A DNA stretch of 64,000 nt from Casuarius casuarius. Its lineage: Eukaryota; Chordata; Aves; Casuariiformes; Casuariidae. Position 1 is the stretch's first letter. The number at the start of each line of letters is the position of its first letter. Where the stretch lies: contig PTFA01000005.1 in NCBI GenBank assembly GCA_003342895.1, forward strand, positions 3,501,963 to 3,565,962, written 5' to 3'. Below the pieces are notes generated by a model. It was not told where the DNA came from, made no database searches, and saw only the letters and a program-made list of their open reading frames with translations. The translations under genes were made by a program, and so were the position numbers. Positions 1-11,169 of the stretch are shown here, piece by piece.

Positions 1-3000
1 TAGTTTGTTTTNCATTATGTAGGATTGAATTAAAAATGTAATTGGGGGTGCTCTGCCTCAGTTTTCTAGCTTTCAGGTATAAATGTCACAACTTTAATAA
101 AGTCTCTATTTGTAACAGAATAGACTCACTGATTAATAGCTCAATCTGAAACCTCTAAGACTAGAATTAAAGATTTTGCTACGTTGCATCCCATCATAAT
201 GTGGGAATGCCTTAAAATTAGATTTTTTTCTTACAGAAGCAATAAAAATGGACTACTTGATGGTCACATCTTACAGTGCAGCCTTAATTATTTAAATGTC
301 ATAGAAAGTTTAATATAAGTTTAAATAAAATGTACTAGCAGTGTAATAGATGATGTATTACTACTCTATTCTAGGTAATTGTGGTTCAGATGAGTGAGTG
401 CTCTGTAGATTGTCAGATACAGTCATTCTTCCTGTTACTGATGACAGCAGTCACTCCTAATTGTTAGTGCTGGAATCAAACGCAAAATGAAAAGTGGAAT
501 TTTTGTGGTGGTTTCATTCATATCTCTTCAGATATCACTTCTTTCTATAACTTGAAATTGTAGGAAGGAATAGAGAGTAAACATTCACTGTCTCTGCTCT
601 ATAAGGGGCAGGAGGTTGGCAGAACTAACACGACCAAAATGGTAGTTATAATTCCTACAGTTTTCAAATACTAGCCTTGGGGCTTGAGGGAAAGTGGGGA
701 GTGTTTCTGGGTGAGAAACTGGACAGCAATAGGAAAAATGGTCTTTAAACTCCATTTTTCTAGGAGTGCTGTGGATCTTAGCCCAACTAGTAGTAGAGAA
801 AACAAGTTAATGCATGAACAGCATCAAATGGCTTTCATGGTGAGGAAGCATTAAAAAACAATTTACAAATTCATCAGCTGAACTGTGTGGTTGTGCTATA
901 CTGTTTTTTTTTTTCTTATGTTAGTCTGAGATAAGTACGGTACATGTATGTGGATGTCTTCCCAGGATGGATTAGGTATACCGATTGTGCTTCAGGGCTG
1001 ACCATTGAATTGTGCAGTCTCCTATGTTCTCTTCCAGTCATTTATTTCTGTAATAGTTGCCGTGTTGATTATGAAATGACAATTTTCTGAGATCTAAATT
1101 TTCACACTTAATAGAGCAGTAGTGCAGTAGACATGCACTCAGCTTTTTGTTTTACCTCATGGTGCTACCTGTTCTCAAAGAACCATTTGAGAAGGAGGTA
1201 ATGACAGTGGGAATCACTGGAGTCTTCCTAGTTCAGCTTTTCCTGAAGTACACTGTTTTGCAGAGACCCTTAGCATGTATAGGGCAATTCGCCTTGAGTT
1301 CTCAAGCATTCATCCATTTGGTTTTCTGCTTTGCACTTTGGGTGTATCTTACTGTTGCTAAAGTCAAGGGAACCTTCAGCCCAAAAACAAAAAGAAATGT
1401 AAAAGATTTCTTCATATTTGCTTTATTTTGTCACCTTTTTATGATTCCAAACTTTTCCCAACTGCGATGGCTGAGAAACTGTTGTTTTGTGTGGAACCTG
1501 AGATTTGCTGTTAATTATCCTTCTATTGCCAGGAATTAGGACTGCTGAAAATACTGTTGTTCCCCCCCCCCCAGTAATTCTTTACTACAGCTATTGCTTT
1601 TAAGATGTGCTCGTGAAGAGATTCACACATTACAATTTCAAGGGAAGACGACTGTTTAAAAGAAGCAGTTAGTTACACACAGTGGTTTGTATGACTTACC
1701 TTACTCCTTATTTATTAAGAAATCTGTTGAAATAGATTTTTCTTTCTGTATGTACTGTACCTAAAAAGAGCTACAGAGTATTTAATACACTTCTAAAGAA
1801 GCTGTATAATGGATAGTGTGATACATGACTATCTGGCTGCCTAGAACAATTACTAAAGAAAGCTGCTGGCATCATCTCTGCCTAATTCTATAGGATTTTA
1901 TAAGTGTTTGCTCTTTTAGCATGTCAGGGATACATCAAGTCATTCAGTCTGCTTGAAAATTTTCTAGTACAACTTTAGTAATGTAATAGTCTACACGGAA
2001 AAGAGTCAGGAGGTGTTGGCAGTCACTGCTTACTTGTTTCTGTGCTGAGTTTTGTATGACTGGGACATGTAGCAGTAGAGGGTTCGGATGGCTTCCGCTG
2101 AAGTTGGGTGCAGCTCTCATACAAATGAAAAGCTAGAATGGAGGAGCACAAAATGCAGATTATATGATTATCATTTTTACAAGTTTCTTGGTATTGAAAG
2201 ACAACACTTGATTTACTACCAGAGAGTTTAATGCTAAAAAAGAGTAGTAAAACTACAAGTGGAAACAACTTGCACAAATTCTTTTTCTGAATTCATTCAG
2301 ATGTTTCACGTTCTTCACAAACTAAAACACAGAACCACTCTTTTATGCTGAGTGACAGTCATTCTGCATTGCTGGAGTTGCCCATCATTTTCTTAAGAAA
2401 TAGAGGCTTTACAGGGCTCTTACAGATACAGCTAGAATTGTAATGTGGAATGGAACATAGCTATTGAATTCTGATTATTGGTGGTACTGAGTCCAGTGAA
2501 TCTTCTCCTATAAGAATGTATTTTCTCTTTTTAAAGAAACATTTACTTCAGTTTATATGCCCACCCATACAATCTTCTGTTAGTATGTGTTGAAATATTT
2601 GTTGCTGCGTATTTCCTGAGATACATCAGTGAGTTATGAAATTCAGAACTTCCTTTTTTACATGGTGAGTTGATAATGCTCACTCTATGCCCAGTTTAAG
2701 GACTACCTAGATGTGTAGAATTACTTTCCTGAAAACACTGGTATGTAAGGAGTTCTGCTCACAGTAATGGCATTCCGATATGAGGCATGGGTGGCTGTAA
2801 GTAGACCTCTCTTTTTTTTTGCCTGACTTTTTTAATAGTTTGCTATTTTTGAAGTAAATTAATGACCTGTGGAAGAGTCTCCTAATGATTTGAAAATAAA
2901 TATAATAACTGTTTTCTCATCCTGGTCTGTAGCTGATATGCTTATACATCTCAAAGAATTAGAAGAAAGCAAGAGTCAAATAAGTTTATTAGCCTGTGAT

Positions 3001-6000
3001 CAAACTTGTCTATGCAGGAGTGCATTCTGTAGTCTAGATTTAGTTCCTCTGCTATGCCAACAAGAAAAAATGTTTCTTACTGTAGTTGAAGAAGCAGACG
3101 TCATCTGTCAGCCCCCAAGGGCTTTGAATATCAAGGCACTTGTACTGAATTGCTTCTTACTGCTTGAATGACCAGCGGAGGAGGTAGGACGTGGGTTCGT
3201 TGATCAAAGACAGCTAACCCTGCAAAGAGAGGTAGAATCTTGAGACTTTTCTCACAACACGCTGGGGATTTGTGTTCAAATTTGAGCCAGTTCTCTGACA
3301 TTTTCCTAACTTTTCCTTCCTATTTTTCTGTCATGTACAGTCTGAGAATAGTGATTACCTTTGTTAGACTATGCATGGTGGGAGTGGTGCATGTAACTAG
3401 AGCACACATCATAAGCTAGCAGTGCCTCCTCAAATATCCTGTATTTTCTTGAAAGTGAGGTTTAGACAATACTTGTATCTACTAGAGAGCCTATATTCTG
3501 GCTGTTTAAAATGTAAGTATAGACAGACTGGATGGAGAGTATAACACTACAATGTATATTGTGTACATACACAACACTTGCACTATACTGTATTACCTGA
3601 AGGTCATAGAAATGCTGTTAAATATACATCCCCGTTTGTACTGCACGGTCTTTTGATTCGGTGAGCTCATCAGTGTTACAGCAAAGAAAATTAACACTCC
3701 AGAAATGTTTCAAAAACTGTTTTTAGGGAGTGAAGTCAGTGTTTTTTGGTTCTGCTCTGTATACATCCATATCAGTCACTATGTAATTTCTCTGAATGTA
3801 TGTATATGTATGTGTAGTAAGTACTTCTGCTATTAAAGGCAAGCTATAAGAAGTCTAGATCATATGCAATATTGGAATGGCCCATGTGCTAATATCTTTT
3901 TTTTTTTCATTTTGTAGCAAAAGAATAAAATCCTTGAAAGCCATGGCTCCCTTTTTTTTGCACTTGCACGTTAATAATAATATAAATCTCCACAATATCC
4001 TTTCAAGTAAGCAAAATGCTGTGCTGTAATAGCCTGTACTGAGCCTGTTACTTGTATCGAAAATAATTTGAAAAAGAGATGACCTGTATTTTCATGCTGT
4101 GTGCCTCTAATGCTGTATATCTATCATGGGTTCTCCTGGAAGTCCCAGCTGTAATCAAGATCCCAAGTATTTATCAGACTTGTCTTAACAGACTTGACCA
4201 AAACCTTGATTTTTGCAGCTGTGGAATTGGTTCCTCATCCTCTTGGGAGGAGGTACACTGCAAAGGGAAGTTTGAGCCATTGAAATAAATACAAATTAAA
4301 AACAGGGAGGTATTTTGGGTGACTCCAATGTAACACATAGTTACTGTGTGTATAAACAATACTCTAAAGTGGGGTTTTAAAAAAGCTAACTCACTTGCGG
4401 AAGCTGGCACAGGATGTAGGTGGAATTTTGAGCATTCATTCATTGGTGTGGCCTTGGCAGCTACCAGTAAATCTTGTGATACTGCTTTTCCTTCTACTCA
4501 GCAATAGAGGTAGTATCTGTAGGCATGGATGGGACACACTCCACAATTGCGTGATCAAATGCCAGAAGCTAGTTTCTTCTACAGCTTACTTCTGGCTGAT
4601 CTGTTGACCTGAAGGAGCTTCAGGCTAGCGAAAAAGGAAGATGTTTTGCAAAGTTAATCTGTCACTTTGGCAGAGAGCTGTTGTAGACTGCGCAGAAAAG
4701 TGTTTGTGTTGGATGTAACACAGGTGTTTATAAATCTTAGAAATCTGTGGCAAAGTGGTGCCTGCTGAGCTTGGAGAGGAATGTGAATTGAATCAGTATA
4801 TAATGTGAGTGGGTCTGCAAAATGCATTTTAAGTATTTTTCTGTGTTCTTTGCCACTAATATGTTAGCCACCTGTAATGGCCTAAGCACAAGGATGCTGA
4901 GTTAATATTCAGTGCAACTCAAAATACCACCACTTCTGCTGTACCTTAGATTACCTCTACGAAGTATCAGCTGAAGTTCTTGAGTTACGACAATCTTTTT
5001 CTTCCCAAGTTTAAGTTTTAAAGAACATCCCATATCTGCACTGAGGCAACTAGCACACTTAATATTCTTAACATCTTGAATTCTTTTACAGTAGCATGGT
5101 TTCTCTAGGGTTTCTTGCTCTTTTATGAGTCATGGTTTTTATCAAAGGATATTTTATAGGGAGGCTGTGCTTCTTCCAGCATATCTTTCTGTTTATATCT
5201 TTGCCTACAAATTTTGACTGGAGTCCTCAAAGCCAGAGTAGCATAGCAGTCCTCTGGTTGCCATCCAGACTTCTCAATCTCTTTCGTGAAGCCTAAAGAG
5301 AGAGGAAAGCTCCATGGCCATGGTTCCCACCTATGTGCTACTTTGATGTCTGCTCTGCTTTCATTGGGATTTTAACTGGTAAATAAAGAGTACAGGGCAG
5401 AGCCCCTGGGGTTCGTCCCTCCTGCAGACTTTGTTTTCCTCTTGCGTTGTTCAGAACAATGTCCAAAGAGCTGTCTGTGATCTCTGTTTGAGCCTTTTGC
5501 CACTGAGCGCTGGCTGGCTCAGCTGTCAGACGTTGAATGTGTCAAACCTAGAAGGCTGCCTCCTTTCCATGGAAACGCTCTGTGCAACTGCAGAAATAAT
5601 TGAGCATGTCTGGTGGTTGCTGTGCCCTATTGTTGGATGCTTTGAGGCACTGAATTGAATTGTCTTACTTTCATAAGCAGAGGTTTCAACTAAAATCCAA
5701 CTCTGCTTTTGTCATCCCTCTTGCTTTTTTTGAATGTAAATGGGTTAACAAATGTATTAGTGTCACAGTTTACCCTGCTATTGGAATGTAAGCCCCTCAA
5801 TGTTTGCTGTCTCTTTCTCTCTGTTCATGCGCATCTTGCAAGGCCAGAGCCAGACCTCTTACTTCTGGGTGCTACCAATATGTGCTGTCTCATACCTTAC
5901 AGGCTCTTTGCACAAGGCCTGAGCTTTGGTGTCCACTTAAGGGAAGCTATGCTATCATGCATCCTCCTTAACACCTCTACCTTGCACCACTTTCTGTTGA

Positions 6001-9000
6001 CGTAAAAATAATTCAGTGTTTAAAAATATGTGTATATCCTATTAAAGTAACTGTTTCTTTGTGCCCAGTATTTCCAAGAGGTTTTCCTTTATCATGGAAA
6101 GGAGTTGCAGTCTAGGGCCTTGGACTGATGGATTTTCTTCTAATTAAATTTTACTTAATCCACTTCCCATAATATTTTAAAATGACATTAATCAGTACGG
6201 TTGGCCAGCTCTGTAGATATGCTCTGCTGTTGGCTTTAAACAGAAAGCACTGTCTCTCCCTACAGGTGTTACTAACCTGATGGTACTGCTGATACAGCTC
6301 AGTAGGAGAGGTACAAGAAAGGATTTGGAAACTGAAGTAATTCCAGTTTATGAAATAAGTGTTTCAGTGTATTGAGGTGGTGCTGCTCCTAATTTGAAAA
6401 TGACTATTTTTGGAGATATAACAGCGCAAGTCTTATTTTTCTCCTTCTGTAAGCTATTTAATTCCACTGGAAAGTGATTCTGGAGGAGAGCCTAGGAAAG
6501 AAGAATAACTTTCAGACTTATATACCAAATGTTTGTAACTCTCTAAGACACCTGGGTATGAAATCTGTCCATGTTTCTCTGACAACTATCGTTAAGGGAC
6601 AACAAAGATGGACATCCATACAGACAGCTGTTTTAATCATTGGAAGAATGATTTGCTGCAGAGAAGAGAGTGTCCATGTCATTGAACTGATGAGAAGGAG
6701 ATAGCTCGTCTTCATATTGTGAATCCTGTTTTTACAAGCNGTAAGACTTTGGAGGGGCTTTTGCTCATGATGTTAATATCGCTTAATCAAACAGTGGCCT
6801 TAAGAACAACAACAAAACAGTCACTCTGCCCCTTCTCCCGCACCCAGCATGCACACATTCCCAGCTTACAGGAGCATAGTGTGAAAGAAGAAGTAACTCA
6901 GTCTTGTTTCTTGCGAAGGAAGCGTCCTTCTTTGAGGAAGTGTCAGTCAGTTGAAGGTCACTGGCTCTGAAACCATGTGGCAAGTCCACCTGCTTCATAC
7001 CTGCAGAGGTGCTGCTGAGGAGGTTCTGCCTGACTGCAGATTTAATTCATTGCTCTCTTTCTGTGAAGTCACTTAATTTGGGGAAAAAATGGATAGTACT
7101 GGAAGAGCACAGCTGTCATACAAAGGGATCTTTGAGGATGAGTGTGGAAGCCTTAACCCCTCTATGGTGATCATGGAAAACTTAAATTCTTGGGAGTTTT
7201 TACGTTCTAGACAAGTACAAGGAAATGTGATGAGTTTCAGCCCTTGCAGTTGCCTACAGAATGTTTTTTATACTCTTAAAAAATTAGACATCCTGTTTCC
7301 CTTGAAGTGAACTTCCTCATTACCAGGTGGTGTCAAGTTACAAGAAATATACACATATTATATTGAAACTGTTACTGATAATAGATTATGAGCCTGTCCC
7401 ACCTTGTTTATGAAGCCCTGGAGAAATATTTCTCCCCTTTGGAAACAAGCATCTGAATTTAACATATCCTTATGTCCTATGTCACATTCTGGTATCTTTT
7501 TGTTTTGTTTTGTGGGGTCTTTTGGTCCAGTGATACAAATGTTAGTGAGATGCACAGCTTTTACACCTGATTAGAAACTTTAACTAAAAATGTAGGCTTA
7601 TGTTGAAACGTTAATAATGCTTTTCGTTTAGAAAAACAAAGGTGTGGTATCAATGGTATATCAATGGTATATTTTATTGCTATATCTCTGGCAGTAGCAT
7701 ATACTTGATATAACTTTCATGAATTACTAGGCTGTTCTAGTAAAACTATAAAAACAGATATGAGAAATTGGCAAAAGTTCAAAACCATGCATATGTGAGG
7801 CCTTTTATTTAGATGCTGTTACTGGCTTTATAAATGAAACATTTAAATCTTACACAGAAAATGGAGACTAACTTCTCTTTCTGTTTTTCACAAACTAGTA
7901 ATATGCATTATGCTAAACTCATGTGACTGCTTTTGGATGAATAGATTTTAAGCAGTCACCACAAAAAAAGACTAATTTAAATGGCATACTCTGAAGTCCA
8001 GTTTGATAGTATCCATCAACTTGAGCAAAATACCAGAGTCTTAGCTTGTCAGATAGCAGCTGAGGCTGGTAAAAGCTGAAGTATATGGTATCATAATTAA
8101 AAAAGACATTGCCTTTACTCTTGTAAGGGAATCAAGTCAGGAGATGTCAATGCATTGTTTATTTTTCATTAATATCTTCCAACTAAGACCAGTTTAGTAC
8201 TACATTCCCTTCTGGATCAGTTTAGGCCAGAGAATAAGGGGAGATGGTTAACTTTTCTTTCCCTTTACCATTCCTCTTCAAAAGCATTTTGGATACGCTG
8301 TTTTCCTTTCTCCCCTTCAAGAAGGTCTAATAAAATATTTGTGTCTAATATACATAGGATTCTTTTATAATGTTGCTCCGTGTAACTTATCTGTTACTTC
8401 TGCCAAAATTTGTAGTGCATCCCGTTCTCCTTCTGTGTGATGGGTGCTGCATGTGGTTTATTAAAAACTGTATGTAGGTACATATACATGTAAAAAATGA
8501 ATGTAAAATCAGACTCAAAATTACTCCAAGTAAGAAGCTGAAATGGATGCTAACTGCCACTGCCCTTTATTCTGCTAGCAGTCTTTTTGTAATGAGTACA
8601 TCTAGTACCTGTAGAAAAACAGATGGTCTAAGGGTTTTTGTCAGTGTTTGGAACAGGTTTTCTGATGCCAACGTGATTTGTAATATTTCATTAAAGTGCA
8701 TCATTTTTATACAAAGTTAGAATTAACGTAAATGCAGAAAATTCCTCTGTAGGTGGTCTCTTTCATGAAAGAAAAAGACTGAAACTGAACTTGAATCCCT
8801 CTAATTTTGAAGTCAATCTGTTTGCCAAGAATTATAATTGCTACAGACAGTTTGTTCCAGAAACTCATAAATACATAAGATATATAAATATATAAAACTC
8901 ACTTCTGAGCCATGGTCTTTATTTTTAAGAGACAAAACAAGAAATGCTATCTGTGTATCTTTCATAATGCTTAAATGCTGAACAGTGTTTTTTTAATTAT

Positions 9001-9280
9001 TATTATTATTATAAACGTTTGGCAAGTTGAATAGGAAATTGGCTTCCCTCCTTACGTTATTTTACCTTTATTGCTGATGGATGATTAGGTTTGGTGTGCA
9101 TGGTTGTTTAAGAAATTCTCAGTGATGCAAAGATTCCTTATTTGAAGGAAGAAAATATTTTGAGGGTTTTTTTCCCCCCCTTATTAAAAATGTGAGACTA
9201 AATGAAAAACTGCACGTATAGAACTGAGTGCGCACAGGCATGCTAGGAGACCATGGAAGTAGTGCTCCTTGGTGAGCACT
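1..9280. other. Non-coding, AT-rich; no exon recognised
   Basis: All open frames are short, lack a plausible acceptor and donor pair together, and have random-looking composition. I see T-runs (around 902 and 3899), short TA- and TG-rich patches (3795-3815, 8870-8895), an ATT run near 8995-9012 and one old repeat tail near 5.78 kb, listed separately. By comparison with human gene order this could be the BICD1-FGD4 interval or the first FGD4 intron; the sequence does not decide. Confidence 0.6.
5783..5885 (+). repeat. Possible ancient amniote retroposon tail
   Basis: The sequence reads GTAAGCCCCTCAATG, then GTCTCTTTCTCTCTGTT, then a segment ending GGGTGCTACCAATA. This order (GTAAGCTCCT..., TGTCTC..., GGTGCTACC) resembles the widespread old reptile/bird retroposon 3' tail that I know from many sauropsid loci. 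It is diverged and lacks the final AATAATAA run. The assignment is from memory of the pattern, so family and borders are uncertain. Confidence 0.4.
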
Positions 9281-9282
9281 GG

Positions 9283-9440
9283 GATTGAAATTGGCCCTGT
9301 GAGGCAGATTGATCCAACAGCATAGGGTAGAAGCCGGAAGACCTGGGTTTGCATCCCACCTCTGTCGCTGGTGCGCCCCAGTGCCCTGTGCGAGCTGCGG
9401 GTGAGTGCCTTCCCGCGCCCGTGTCACCTTTAGTGGCTGA
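9283..9440 (+). repeat. MIR/CORE-SINE-like relic with Pol III B box
   Basis: The stretch has GACCTGGGTTTGCATCCCAC followed by CTCTGTCGCTGG, then GTGAGTGCCTTCCCGC. The 11 bases at 9346-9356 (GGTTTGCATCC) fit the Pol III B-box consensus GGTTCRANTCC at most positions, and the order of blocks is that of the tRNA-derived head and core of MIR-type SINEs. The A box is degraded. It lies just upstream of a poly(A) run and the CpG-enriched block. Family assignment rests on recalled consensus. Confidence 0.6.
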
Positions 9441-9814
9441 GGCTGTCTCGTACAACTTGCAGGTGCAGTGCCCCAAGCCCTGGGGTGNTGTCAGTGATGA
9501 TCCAAGGGGCTCCCAGTGGTATCAGTTTAATAGTGATGTCTCTTATCAATATGAGATAAACTTAACTGCACTTGCTGTGAAACAAAACTAAGTTGCTAAT
9601 GTAGTGAGGATGAGGGAAGCTGAAGATTCAGGAGGGAAGAAAGTTGTTGAACTCTATGCACAAATCACCTATGGGAAAAGATGGACGTTTTTGTGTGGCT
9701 AGGTTCCAGTACAGGGTTTTTCATTCTGTTACAGGAGCAGATGCTGCCCTGCAGGACCAGCTACAAGGAGATCAAAGGTGTCATTAAGGGAGAAAGGAAA
9801 ACGTTTTCACTACC

Positions 9815-9841
<27 letters not shown>
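9815..9841 (+). repeat. Poly(A) run of 27 bases
   Basis: There are 27 uninterrupted A residues after ACTACC. It could be the tail of an old retroposed sequence, but no matching target-site duplication was seen on the two sides and no parent transcript is recognisable. Confidence 0.85.
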
Positions 9842-9845
<4 letters not shown>

Positions 9846-10139
9846 CAGACCTAAGTTAGCATGTAGGAGCTTGAGCTCCAAATTTGGCTCAGCTTTAAAC
9901 AAAATTACCACAGTTTTTTGACACAGTGTTAGACGCGAATGATTCATGGCGTTTTGAGAGTGAGGGAGAAAGAGGCTGAATGTATCAACAGATTCAGGCC
10001 ATGAAATACTATGCTGTGTGATTTTTTTCCCCCCCTCCTCACCTCGCAATTTAGTGGGTATTTTGAGAAATGGTCCTGGGCATCTCGTTAGCATTTAAAT
10101 CCCAAATACATTCTTTCAAAGCTTTTCTGCCAGCAAGAT

Positions 10140-11060
10140 CGAAGGCAATTGGTGTTGACACCGCCTTCCTTCTTCTCGTCTCCAGCTGCTGCCTGTGGGA
10201 ATTGCACTTTGTGCTGGGCTGAGCGGGTGCACTGCAGCGGCGTGGGTGCGGATCTGGGCTGGGGAGAGCTGTGGGTTTGGGCACAGCATCCAGGCGAGAA
10301 GCCTTTCCCGACACGCCCCCCCCGGCAGCCTCCACCTACAGCCCAGAGAAGCAGCAGCTCCTGCCTGCTGAATCAGCAGCAGTCCCAGCAGATGCAGGAA
10401 CAGATATGCCTAACAAGCTCTAAGAGCAAAGGCAAGGAATTGCAAGATTCTTGTTGGCTAAAACCCTAGATTAGGAGATTATAGTATTGCGAGGGAGGGC
10501 AATTTGAGGGTACAGGAGCCGGGGAACGTGCAGCAAATGTTCCAGTAGCGCTGCAGCAAAGCCCTGTCGAGGGGATAAGCCTGCCTTCAGAAAATCAGTT
10601 TGTTGGGGAAAAGCAGTCCTCAGCTAATTTCCCCGCACCCTTTTGTGTTGTATAAGTAAATGAAAATTCCTAATATCTTCGCCTCCATCTTAGCGGGGCG
10701 TTTTAAACCCCTTTCTCCCCTCTGTGACGCCTCCGGAGCAGGCAGCGTCAAGGTTAAACCTGGCTGCGAGCTTTTGTGAAGGTGCTCTGCCGGCTGCCGC
10801 CAGCAAAGCACCTGCTAGGCATGCCCAGTGAGTGCTAGGGGCTGCCTGTCCCCGCGGCAAGGATTTGCGAGGCCGAAGCACAAAGAGCGCTTGTTGCCCA
10901 GTCCCGGGTAGTGTCCCAGTGCTGCCAGTAGCCGGGGAGGACTGGTTGCCATGGAGCCTGCCATCTGTTCGCTCCCCGCTGGAATGTGATTATCCTGGCG
11001 GGGTTGGGAGCCAGCGAAAGCCGGGGAGCGGGTGCTGCCTGCAGGCGTCTGCAATGGAGG
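10140..11060. promoter_or_regulatory. CpG-enriched block, candidate promoter
   Basis: Counting by hand gives about 40 CpG dinucleotides in this 0.9 kb, with the densest part at 10,680-11,060 (about two dozen). The kilobases on either side have only a few each. GC content is clearly above the flanks. It includes GC-rich motifs such as GGGGCG at 10694 and CCGCGG near 10852. This looks like a small CpG island, the usual setting for a vertebrate promoter. It lies upstream of FGD4 on the sense strand, so an FGD4 5' untranslated exon is the simplest reading, but direction and gene are unproven. Open frames through it on both strands reflect GC content rather than a recognised protein. Confidence 0.5.
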
Positions 11061-11100
11061 GTGGTAGTGGAAGGCTGGAATTAGCTGGCTGGAGGAGCAC

Positions 11101-11166
11101 ATAAAAGGATTTCACCCAAACTATTAATGATTTCTAGCGAAGAGGAGCAAACGCAGCTTTTGTAAG
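11101..11166 (+). promoter_or_regulatory. Possible TATA-like box and 5' untranslated exon end
   Basis: Directly after the CpG-rich block there is ATAAAAGG at about 11101, and 60 bases later the donor-like TTGTAAG|GTCAGT at 11166/11167. A start some 30 bases below the TATA-like box would give a very short first exon. Every element is individually weak and common; this is an inference. Confidence 0.2.
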
Positions 11167-11169
11167 GTC

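Noticed and set aside
1147..1539. 130-codon open frame with hydrophobic stretches
   Set aside because: No recognisable domain, no splice sites in matching positions, and the composition is that of translated AT-rich non-coding DNA.
1..9280. BICD1 3' end, expected upstream of FGD4 by human gene order
   Set aside because: No BICD1 coding block was recognised, and untranslated sequence cannot be assigned by eye.
9600..9841. Processed pseudogene ending in the 27-base poly(A) run
   Set aside because: No coding similarity upstream of the run and no target-site duplication around it.
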